Program-made: the position numbers and the translations under genes
From: Scylla paramamosain
Lineage: Eukaryota; Arthropoda; Malacostraca; Decapoda; Portunidae
Direction of reading: 5' to 3'
Length of the DNA stretch: 64,000 nucleotides
Assembly: GCF_035594125.1 (NCBI RefSeq)
Contig: NC_087151.1
Coordinates: forward strand, 21,660,636 to 21,724,635
Shown here: positions 54,826 to 64,000 of the stretch, in pieces
Layout: every line of letters begins with the position of its first letter
Numbering within the stretch: the stretch's first letter is position 1
Notes under the pieces: model-generated
What the model was told of the DNA's origin: nothing
Seen by the model: the letters and a program-made list of their open reading frames with translations, nothing else
Databases searched by the model: none

Positions 54826-56166
54826 TGTGAATTGTTCATGTTGACAAGTAGTTGGGTTTAGGAAGAGGGATAAAAACCCAGGGAGGAGTTAGGATTCTTT
54901 TAATCTCTAACGTTTCGGCTGAATAGCTATCCTCAGAGAGACTGATTTACATGAGTGAAAACACACTATTTATAACAACATACAAAATTTTCTGATTTGA
55001 CATTCGTACAGAGTATTGCCATCCTGGGGTGTACCTCACCTAATTTTATTTTCCTGGTCAGGTGGCATTGTCCGTCTACGTGACGAGCCTTTACTGGAGA
55101 CTTTCCTTGTACCTGACCTGAGGACCAATCTGGCGGAATTACCCGCCCACCTGATTAAACCTTCTCTGTAGTTAATGACTTCCCAAGTTGTTATGAGGGC
55201 TGCCTCTATAGCTTTTCTCAATCTTTTCTTCAATCCAACTTTAATTTCTTTAGCCTCTTCCCATTTTGGTAGGTGTTTACATTTTTCTATATACAAGGGA
55301 GTTTGATGTGTTGTGTTTTAAAACATCTCTCCTATGCTCTGTTATTCTTGTTTTAAGTCCCCTGCCTGTTTCTCTTATGTATTGCTTTGTACAACCTTTA
55401 CATGGTATGCTGTACACTACGTTAATGTTATTATTTTTATTTTTAATCCTGTTTTAGACAAATATTTATTAATTATGGAAGCCTTGTCCGAATTTGGTAC
55501 ACATATATACCTCTCTCTTTCGCTGGTTGTACAGGGATCTTTATTCTCTTTGTTTTCAGTTGTTATTTTCTTTGCCTTTTTCGTAAGCCTAACAAGGAGC
55601 CCTTCAGGATAACCCAGCTTTTTGAAAGTTGATATGATATATCATATTTCTTGCTCTAGGAAGTTGTTGCTGCAAATTCTGAACGCTCTTAAGTAAAAAC
55701 CAATAATCACACCAGATTTGACCCTCATGCTGTGGGCTGAAAGGTAGTGAATGAAATCGTCCTTATTGGTGGGTTTTCTGTAAACAGAAAAACTGACTCC
55801 TTCTTCTTCCCTCCAGATTACCGTATCTTGGAAAGGTAATCTATTGTCTTGTTCCTCTTCCACCGTAAATTGGATATCCTTACGGACTTTGTTAAGCAAT
55901 GTTAGCTTAATATTTATATTCGTGCCCTTTGGGACTATAACTAGCACATCATCAACATACCTAAGCCATGTTGAGCCTCTACTCATTATTCTCATAAAGT
56001 GATCAGTCTCTAGTGTTTCCATATACAAGCGTGCTATATAGCACGCTAAAACACCTTGGATGAATCCTTTTTCTACGTCGCTGTCCGTCCATGTGTAGTT
56101 TTTCAGAACGTAATCAGCGTATGTGTTAGTGTTCTTTGACACCGGCAAGAACACTAACACTAACTA
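54826..56166 (-). pseudogene. Penelope-like element, 5'-truncated and degenerate
   Basis: Penelope-like elements encode a reverse transcriptase followed by a GIY-YIG endonuclease. On the minus strand, 56160-55642 carries the C-terminal half of such an RT: EKGFIQGVLACYIARLYMET, WLRYVDDVLVIVPKG (YVDD catalytic box), QFTVEEEQDNRLPFQDT and SVYRKPTNKDDFIHYLSAHS. The frame meets a TGA after FLEQEI and continues as FKKLGYPEGLLVRLTKKAKK. A shifted frame then gives the GIY-YIG core, VVYSIPCKGCTKQYIRETGR (about 55410-55350) with EHRRDVLKH. A second shift leads to HLPKWEEAKEIKVGLKKRLR (about 55280-55200). With its N-terminal half missing, one stop and two frameshifts it cannot work. The left arm has plain array at this place. 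Confidence 0.88.
56123..56160. repeat. 14-bp perfect hairpin at truncated end of the Penelope-like element
   Basis: 'gtgttagtgttctt' (56123-56136), 10-nt loop, exact reverse complement (56147-56160). It lies where the element's 5' truncation meets the array. Confidence 0.85.
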
Positions 56167-58199
56167 TTTTTTTTGGTAATGATCTGTTTGCACATATAAA
56201 GTGCAATTCATGCGTTTCATTATTTTAGAACCTAAGATAAAAAAAACCTTTCATAATACATGTTTCACGTAATGTCTTTTCGTTTCCCCATATAGAGTTC
56301 CTTGCATGCAATTTGTTATTTTTTTCTACGTAACAAGCTCAAAAACACGCAAAATACACGTTTTTGGTAATGTGTTTCTCCAAAAATGTGTTCTTTTTTC
56401 CATGCGTTTTTGTACATAAGTAGCTCATAAACACTAAAAAAGAGACTTTTTTTAGTTATGTTTTGTTTTCTGATATGAGGTGCTTTCCAAGCTTTTCCTG
56501 GTTTTTGTGGCTAGCACGCTTATAAAGGGTGAAAATAGACAATTTTAGATATATAGTTCCCTTTACCCATATAAGGTGCTTTGCTTCCACTACATTCTTG
56601 TACTGTATTCCATTACATTACATTTTTGTACGTAATAATGTGAAATACACTCAAAATACAGATTTTTGGTGATGTTTTCCTGTTTCTCCATATAGAGTGC
56701 TATTTGTGCGTATTAGCGTTTTGATACCTAACGAGCTCCAAAACTTTCATAATACACGTTTCTCGTAATGTTCTTTCCTTTCTCCATATAGGGTATTTTC
56801 CATGCATTATGGCGTTTTTGTACGTAACAAGCTCAAAAACACTCAAAATTCACGTTATTGGTGAAGTTATTGTGTTTCTCCGTAAAAGGTGTTTTCCCTG
56901 CGTTTTAGCGTTTTAGTAAGTACCTCAAAAACACTTTAAAAAACACGTTTTTGCTTACGTTGTTTTGTTTTCTTATGTAGGCTGATTGCCATGTTTTTTT
57001 TTTTTTTTTTTTTTTTTGCGTCTTCGTGTCTAACACGCTCAAAAACACTCAAAAGACACGTTTCTGAAAATGTTGTTTCCTTTCCCCATCGAAGGTGCTA
57101 TACATGCATTTTGGTGGTTTGGTATCTAATAATGTGAAATATTCTCAAAAAACACATTTGTGGTAATGTTGTTCTGTTTCTCCATATAGAGTCCTATTAA
57201 AGCATTTTAACATTTTGGTACCTTAGAAACACTCATAATACATGTTTCTCGTAATGTCATTTCATTTTCCCATACAGGGTATTTTGCATGCAGTTGGGTG
57301 TTTTTCAATGTAACAAGCTCAAAAACACTCAAAATACTTGTTTTCGGTAATGTTATTCTGTTTAATCATGAATAGTGTTTTACATACGTTTTAGAGTTTA
57401 TGGACGCAAGAAGTTCAAAAACAAAACTAAAAAAAAAAAAAAATGGCACGTTTTCCTTATAGTTTTGTATTCCCATGGAGGGTGATTTCAATGTTTTTTT
57501 TTTGTTTTTTTTTAGCATTTTGATGTCTAACAAGCTACAAAACATTCAAAAGACACGTTTCTGGTAATGTCGTTTTGGTACCTAAAAACGCAAAAACTCT
57601 CATTATACACTTTTCTCTTAATATCTTTTTTGTTTTCTTATAGAATACTTTCCATGCATTTTTGCATTTTTCTACGTAACAAGCTCAAAACAAACAAAAT
57701 ACACGTTTATTGTAAAGTTATTGTGTTTTTTTTTCTAAAAAGGGTGTTTTGCTTGAGTTTTAGGGTTTTAGTATGTAAGAAGCTGAAAAAACTCAAAAGC
57801 CACGTTTTTGGTGTTTTTTTTTCTATATAGGGTGTTTTTCCATGTTTTTTTAACATTTTGCTGCCTAACACGATGAAAAAAAAAAAAACTCAAAAAAGAC
57901 ATTTCTATAAATCTTGCTTCCATTCCCCGTAAAGGGTGTTGTGCATGCATTTTGGCATTTAGCACTTAACAATGTGAGACAATCAAATTTTTTTTTTTTT
58001 TTTTGTAGTGTTCTTGTGTTTCTACATATAGAGTGCTTTTCATGCCTTTTACCGCTTTGGTACATAAGAAGCTGAAGAACTCTCATAATACACGTTTTTT
58101 TTTTGTAATGCCTTTTTGTTTCCCCATATAAGGATCTTTGCCTGCATTTTCGGTGTTTTTCTAAAAACCTCAAAGCACTCAAAATACTTTTTTTTTCTT
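56167..58199 (-). repeat. Reverse monomer array, right arm
   Basis: Reverse complement of 13613-15632, including the unusual block 'ccctttataagcg'/'gtaatggacgc' at about 56510-56630. No gene seen. Confidence 0.85.
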
Positions 58200-58289
58200 T
58201 TTCATATAGGAGGGATACTGGCCAAGGGAAACAAAAAAAACAATAAAAAAATGCCCACTCAAATGCCAGTCTCATAAAAGGGTCAAGGC

Positions 58290-59731
58290 AGTAGTCAAAA
58301 ACTGATGGATAAGTGTCTTGAAACCTCCCTCTTGAAGGAATTCAAGTCATAGGAAGGTGGAAATACAGAAACAGGCAGGGAGTTATAGAGTTTACCAGAG
58401 AAAGGAATGAATGATTGAGAATACTGGTTAACTCTTGCATTAGAGAGGTGGACACCAATAGGGGTAAGAGAAAGAAGAAAGTCTTGTGCAGTGAGGCCGC
58501 GGGAGGAGGGGAGGCATGCAGTTAGCAAGATCAGAAGAGCAGTTAGCATGAAAATAGTGGTAGAAGATAGCTAGAGATGCAACATTGCGGCGGTGAGAGA
58601 AAGGCTGAAGACAGTCATTTAGAGGAGAGGAGTTGATGAAACGAAACGCTGTTGATTCCACCCTGTCTAGAAGAGCAGTATGAGTGGAACCCCCCCAAAA
58701 CATGTGAAGCATACTCCATACATGGACGGATAAGAGTTAGCAGCTGGGAGGGGGAGGGTGAGAAAAACTGGCAGAGACGTCTCAGAACACCACCTACCTT
58801 CATAGAAGCTGTTTTAGCTAGAGATGAATTATGAAGTTTCCAGTTCAGATTATAAGTAAAGGACAGACCGAGGATGTTCAGTGTAGAAGAGGGGGATAGT
58901 TGAGTGTCATTGCAGATCAGGGGATAGTTGTCAGGAAGGTTGTGTCGAGTTGATAGATGAAGGAATTGAATTTTTGAGGCATTGAACAATACCAAGTTTG
59001 CTCTGACCCAATCAGAAAGTTTAGAAAGATCAGAAATCAAGCATTCTGTGGCTTCCGTGCGTGAAATGTTTACCTCCTGAAGGGTTGGATGTCTATGAAA
59101 AGACGTGGAAAAGTGCAGGGTGGTATCATCAGCGTAGGAGTGGATAGGACAAGAAGTTTGGTTTAGAAGATCATTAATGAATAAGAAGAAGAGAGTGGGT
59201 GACAGGACAGAACCCTGAGAAACACCACTGTTAATAGTTAATAGATTTAGGAGAAGAACAGTGACCATCTACCACAGCAGCAACAGAACGGTCAGAAAGG
59301 AAACTTAAGATGAAGTTACAGAGAGAAGGATAGAGGCCGTAGGAGGGTAGTTTGGAAATCAAAGCTTTGTGCCAGACTCAATCAAAAAGCTTTTGATATG
59401 TCCAAGGCAACAACAAAAGTTTCACCAAAATATCTAAAAGAGACTCAGTAAGGAAAGCCAGAAGATCACCAGTAGAGCGGCCATGACGGAACCCATACTG
59501 GTGATTAGATGGAAGTTTGTGAAGTGATAGATGTTTAAGAATCTTTCTGTTGAGGATAGATTTAAAATCTTTAGATAGGAAGAAAATTATTGCAATAGGA
59601 CGGGAGTTTGAGGGACTAGAACGGTCAACCTTTTTAGGAACAGGTTGAATGTAGGCAAACTTCCAGCAAGAAGGAAAGGTAGATTTTGACAGACAGAGCT
59701 GAAAGAGTTTGACTAGGCAAAGTGCAAGCAC
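58290..59731 (-). pseudogene. LINE-J reverse transcriptase domain, frameshifted
   Basis: RT of the same element in broken frames. 59731-59378 gives LVKLFQLCLSKSTFPSCWKF, IQPVPKK and YGFRHGRSTGDLLAFLTES. 59268-58615 gives SGVSQGSVLSPTLFFLFIND, HSYADDTTLHFS with the catalytic YADD, LSTRHNLPDNYP and LGLSFTYNLNWK. 58712-58295 gives THTALLDRVES and the C-terminus. Motif A (about 59390-59420) is frame-damaged in the same way as the left-arm copy (LLLLPWTYQKLFD), so that lesion predates the inverted duplication. Confidence 0.85.
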
Positions 59732-60318
59732 GGAGGCACAGTTTCAGAGAACAATAGTAGGGACCCCATCAGGTCCATAAGCCTTCCGAAGGTTTAGGCC
59801 AGCAAGGGCATGGAAAACATCATTGCGAAGAATTTTAATAGGTAGCATGAAGTAGTCAGAGGGTGGAGGAGAGGGAGGAACAAGCCTTGAATCGTATAAG
59901 GTAGAGTTTTTAGCAAAAGTTTGAGCGAAGAGTTCAGCTTTAGAAATAAATGTGATAGCAGTGGTGCCATCTATTTGAAATAAAGGAGGGAAAGAAGAAG
60001 AAGCAAAGTTATTGGAGATATTTTTGGCTAGATGCCAGAAGTTACGAGAGGAGTTAGATCTTGTGATGGAAGGCTTAAGCTCCTTTTGTGGGCCACCTCT
60101 CTACCATGTATAGCACGAAAACAAGCTGTGTTAAACCAAGGTGTGGAAGGTTTAGGTCGAGAAAAAGAGTGAGGAATGTACGCCTCCATGGCAGACACTA
60201 CCACCCCTGTTATGTGCTCAGCACACAAAGACGGGTCTCTGACACGGAAGCAGTGGTCATTCCAAGGAAAGTCAGAAAAATACCTCCTCAGGTCCCCCCA
60301 ACTAGCAGAGGCAAAACG

Positions 60319-61143
60319 CTAGAGGCACCTTCGCTTAGGGGGATCCTGAGGAGAGATTGGAACGATAGGACAAGATACATATATGAGATTGTGATCGGAG
60401 AAGACCAACGGAGAAGAAAGGGTGACAGCATAAGCAGAAGGATTAGAGGTCAGGAAAAGGTCAAGAATGTTGGGCGTATCTACAAAACGGTCAGGAATAC
60501 GAGTAGGGTGTTGCACCAACTGTTCTAGGTCATGGAGTATAGCAAAGTTGAAGGCTAGTTCACCAGGATGGTCAGTGAAGGGAGAGGAAAGCCAAAGCTG
60601 GTGGTGAACATTGAAGTCTCCAAGAATGGAGATCTCTGCAAAAGGAAAGAGAGTCAGAATGTGCTCCACTATGGAAGTTAAATAGTCAAAGAATTTTTTA
60701 TAGTTAGAGGAGTTAGGTGAAAGGTATAGAGCACAGATAAATTTAGTTTGAGAGTGACTCTGTAGTCGTAGCCAGATAGTGGAAAACTCGAAAGATTCAA
60801 GAGAGTAGGTTAAGTCACTGCGCACATAAACACAGCATCCAGCTTTGGATCGAAAATGAGGATAGACAAAATAGTAGGAGGGAATAGAAAAGGGGCTACT
60901 GTCAGTTCCCTCAGACACCTGAGTTTCAGTGAGGAAAAGAAGATGAGGTTTAGAAGAGGAAAGATGGTGTTCTACAGACTGAAAATTAGATCTTAGACCG
61001 CGAATGTTGCAGAAGTTAATGAAGAAAAACTTGAGGGGGGTGTCAAGACACTTAGGGTCGTCGACAGAAAGGCAGTCCGACCTGGACACATTTATGGTCC
61101 CCTCCCCTGATGAGGACTTCGAGGCATGTGTAGGAGTCGCCAT
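60319..61143 (-). pseudogene. LINE-J endonuclease domain (5' part of ORF)
   Basis: A 274-residue open frame forming the N-terminal endonuclease of LINE-J, which nicks target DNA. It starts at the ATG in [13 protein letters not shown] and shows the apurinic-type motifs in order: [13 protein letters not shown] (about 44-56), [33 protein letters not shown] (about 173-186), [11 protein letters not shown] and [12 protein letters not shown] (about 248-259). It ends at a stop after PPKRRCL where the copy at 4577-7276 reads on (RRCLCRFAS), so the end is a mutation and the protein would lack RT. Confidence 0.85.
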
Positions 61144-61385
61144 GATGATTTTAAAATTTTTGAGTGAAGGGTGTGTGTGTTATTAGGTGCTTGTAGTTTT
61201 GTGTGGAGGAAGAGAGTTGTCTTTGGAGGGCAGGCTGTGACTGCCCCCTTGTGTTGTGAGACACAAAGGGAAACGTTCAGTGAGGTCACTGCTGGGTTTA
61301 ATGATAAATTCACAGCACCCCCTGAACTGTGCTTTAGACCTCACTGGGAGTAATTATCGTTTCGGCAGGTGCCTACTGCCTCCTC

Positions 61386-64000
61386 CTTGTTTTTGGTAAT
61401 GTTTTTTTTCTGTTTCTCCTTGAAGGGTGTTTTGCATGCGTTTCAGCTTTTTGCTATGTAAGTAGCTAAAAAAAAAACACTTAAAAGAAAACTTTTTGGT
61501 AAAGTTGTTTTGTTTTCTCATATAAGGTGTTTCCATGCTTTTTAGGGTTATGGTGACTACCACGTACTCATAAATATTTAAAAGACATTTTTTTCTCTTT
61601 TTAAAGTCGTTTCCTCTCCCCCATATAATGTGTTTTCCGTATATGCTGGCGGTTTGGTACCTAATAATGTGAAATACACTCAAAACACATATTTTTCGTA
61701 ATTTTGTTCTCTTTCTCCATATTGAGTGCTATTCATGCTGTTTCAAATTTTAATACCAGAAAGATCAAAAACACTCACAACAAACGTTTCTCATAGTGTC
61801 CTTTTGTTTCCCTATGTAAGGTACTTTCCACGCATTTTTCCGTTTTTTGTCCATAACAAGGTTAAAAACACTCAAATAACTTGTTTTTGTTAATGTTATT
61901 GTGTTTTTTTCAATAAAATATTTTTTTTTGCATTTTGGGCAAATGCAAAAAGTAAAAAAATTTCTAAGTAAAAATGAAAAAAAAATTGGATTTTTACTTA
62001 GAAAAATGCATTTTGCATTTTTCTAAGTAAAAAGTAAAAAAAAAAAACACTCGAAATACTTGTTTTTTGTGATGTTATTTTCATTCATAGAGATTTTTTT
62101 CTACATGGGCTTTAACGTTTTGACTTGTAAGTAGATCATAAACTATGAAAAGAAACGTGTTTCGTAATGTTTTGTTTTCAATATTAGGTTCTTCCCATGC
62201 TTTTTTTTTTTTTAGCGTTATAGTGACTAGCACGTTCATAAATACGCAAAAGGCAGGTTTTATAAATCTCGTTTCTTTTTCTCATAAAGGGTGTTTTGCG
62301 TGCATTTTGGCGTTTTGGTACATAAAAATGTGAGTTAAAGTCATAATATGTGTTTTTGGTAATGTTATATTTCTCCATATAGAGTGCTATTCATGCGTTT
62401 TCGAGTTATGCTACCTAAAAAGCTCAAAAACATTCACACGACACGGTTTTTGTAAGGTCCTTTCCTTTCCCCATATAGTGTACTTCCATATATTTTGGCA
62501 TTTATGTACGTAACAAGCTCAAAACTCTAAAAAATACCCGTTTTTGGTAATGCTGTTGAGACGTCTCTGACACGTTTCTGGAAATGTCGTTTCTTTTCCT
62601 CATATATTGTGATTTGCATGCATTTTAGCGTTATGGCGTCTAAAAATGTGAAATACACTTGGTATATTCATATTTTGTAATATTGTTCTTTTCACCAGAG
62701 TGCTATTCATGCGTTTTCGAGTTTTGGTACCTAAGAAACTCAAAAACTCTCATAATACATGTTTCTCATAATGTCTTTTCGTTTCCCCATATAGGGTACT
62801 TTCCCTGCAATTCTAAATTTTTCAACGTAACAACCTTAAAAGCTAAAAATACTTGTTTTTTTGGTAATGTAATTCTCCTTAGCCATGCCTTTCAGCGTTT
62901 TGGTATGTAAGAAGTTAAAAAAAATTGTCCGAAGACACATTTAATGTTTTGTTTTTGTGTTTTCCATGATTTTTACCGTTTTTTGGTACCTAACACTAAA
63001 AAAAAAAAAACACTGAAAAGACACGTTTCTGGTAATGTCTCTTGGTTTCTCCATATAGGGGGCATTTAATGCTTTTTGCGTTTTGGTATCTATCAATGTG
63101 AAAAATAATAATAAAAGTTTCTTGTAATATCTTTTCGTTATTCCGTTTAGTGTATTTTACATGCATTTTGGCTTTTTTACGTAATAAGCAAAAAAAAAAA
63201 CCCAAAAAATACACTTTTTTAGTAAAGTTATTGTGTTTCCCCCATAAAGGGTGTTTTGCATGAGTATTAGCTCAGTATGCACCTCAAAAACACTCAAAAG
63301 ACACGTTTTCGGTAATGTTGTTTTCCTTTCCCTTATAAGGTGTTTTCTATGCTTTTTAGCGTTTTAGTGCCTAGCACGCTCATAACAACTCAAAAGACAC
63401 GTTTCTGGAAATCTTGTTTCCTTTCCCTATATAAGGTGCTATTTATGCATTTTCGCATTTTGGTACCTATCAATGTTAAAAACACTTAAAAATGCACGTT
63501 TTTGGTAATATTGTTTTGTTTCTACATATGGGATGCTATTCATCCGTTTTAGCGCTTTGATACCTAAAATATAGAGTGCTTTTCATGCATTTTAGTGTTT
63601 AGATATCTAAGTAAAAAAAATTATAATACATGTTTCTCGTAATGTCATTTCGTTTCCTTATACAGGATATTTTGGACGCATTTTGGCATTTTTCTACGTA
63701 ACAAACTCAAAAACTCAGATTACTAATATTTTTGTAATAGTTTGTTTTTCCTTATGAAGGGTGCTTTACAAACATCTTAGCGTTTTAGTTCAAAAACTAC
63801 TGACTTTTTTGATAATGTTGGTTTGTTTTCCCAAATAGTTTGCTTTCCATACTTTTTAGCGTTATGGTTCGTAGCACGCTCAAAAATACTCAAAAGACAT
63901 GTCTTTTTTTTCCAAATCTCGTTGCCCTTCCCCATATTGTGCGTTTTGCGTGCATTTTGGCGTTTTCGTACCTAAGAATGAGAAACACGCTCAAAATAGA
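61386..64000 (-). repeat. Reverse monomer array to window end, with hairpin at 61991-62033
   Basis: Reverse complement of about 9100-12180. At 62079-62092 it has the unoccupied target of the composite SINE. 61991-62033 is a perfect 20-bp stem ('tttttacttagaaaaatgca') with a 3-nt loop, the partner of 11529-11570. The array continues past the window. No gene seen. Confidence 0.85.

Larger units (their letters stand above)
58200..61385 (-). mobile_element. LINE-J, near full-length reference copy
   Basis: The most complete LINE-J copy, about 3.19 kb: 5' UTR (61385-61144), a single endonuclease-RT coding region (61143 down to about 58290) and a 3' tail with 'ggccaagggaaac'. Its 5' end is fixed by the left-arm copy, which keeps the same first 26 bp at the same target (12181). 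Array sequence resumes exactly on both sides, with at most a few bases duplicated. The reading frame is broken in several places (about 60319, 59380-59270, 58700), so this copy is dead. No ORF1 is visible. Confidence 0.88.

Noticed and set aside
54826..56166. Retroviral or LTR-type reverse transcriptase
   Set aside because: The YVDD context, SVYRKPT motif and downstream GIY-YIG core fit Penelope-like elements; no LTRs, protease or integrase are present.

Overview
The window looks like non-genic, repeat-only DNA from a eukaryote, most likely an arthropod and probably a decapod crustacean. This rests on three things: a Jockey/CR1-group LINE whose protein resembles, from memory, elements often seen in crab and shrimp genomes; very long (TA)n tracts; and tRNA-headed SINE sequence. 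No host protein-coding gene is supported. The only intact coding sequence is the 984-residue endonuclease/reverse transcriptase of an RTE-type retrotransposon (20623-23577, +).

The background of the window is a diverged tandem array of a roughly 96-bp monomer, recognisable by 'taccaaaacgc', 'aatgcatg' and 'ttaccaaaaacgtgt'. It is arranged in higher-order blocks. The monomers read forward (+) from about 690 to 26860 and reverse (-) from about 26880 to 64000, apart from a forward island at 46087-49215. Inserted in it are several copies of one LINE (called LINE-J here), one composite SINE with two tRNA-like heads, one broken Penelope-like element, the RTE element, and sixteen (TA)n tracts.

Large-scale structure. 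(1) Left arm, about 9100-24285, and right arm, 49232-64000, are diverged inverted copies. They share the order of monomers and the LINE-J insertions but differ by private insertions: the RTE and SINE on the left, the Penelope-like element on the right. The right arm runs off the window. (2) The RTE inserted into the left arm after the inverted duplication; the same target is empty at 27650-27656 and 49955-49961. (3) A tandem duplication of about 22 kb then joined the inverted array to the middle of the RTE (junctions at about 31596 and 44603), so the centre and a second copy of the downstream block recur at 46087-49960. (4) A unit of about 4.15 kb plus a variable TA tract, spanning that junction, was amplified to four near-identical copies (28061-45564).

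Several breakpoints carry short fold-back inverted repeats (11446-11489, 31586-31611 and its copies, 47204-47237, 56123-56160), and many length changes sit at TA tracts. This suggests repeated template switching during replication or repair. The genes do not form a pathway. The biology on view is retrotransposition into a satellite-like array, followed by palindrome formation and nested amplification.
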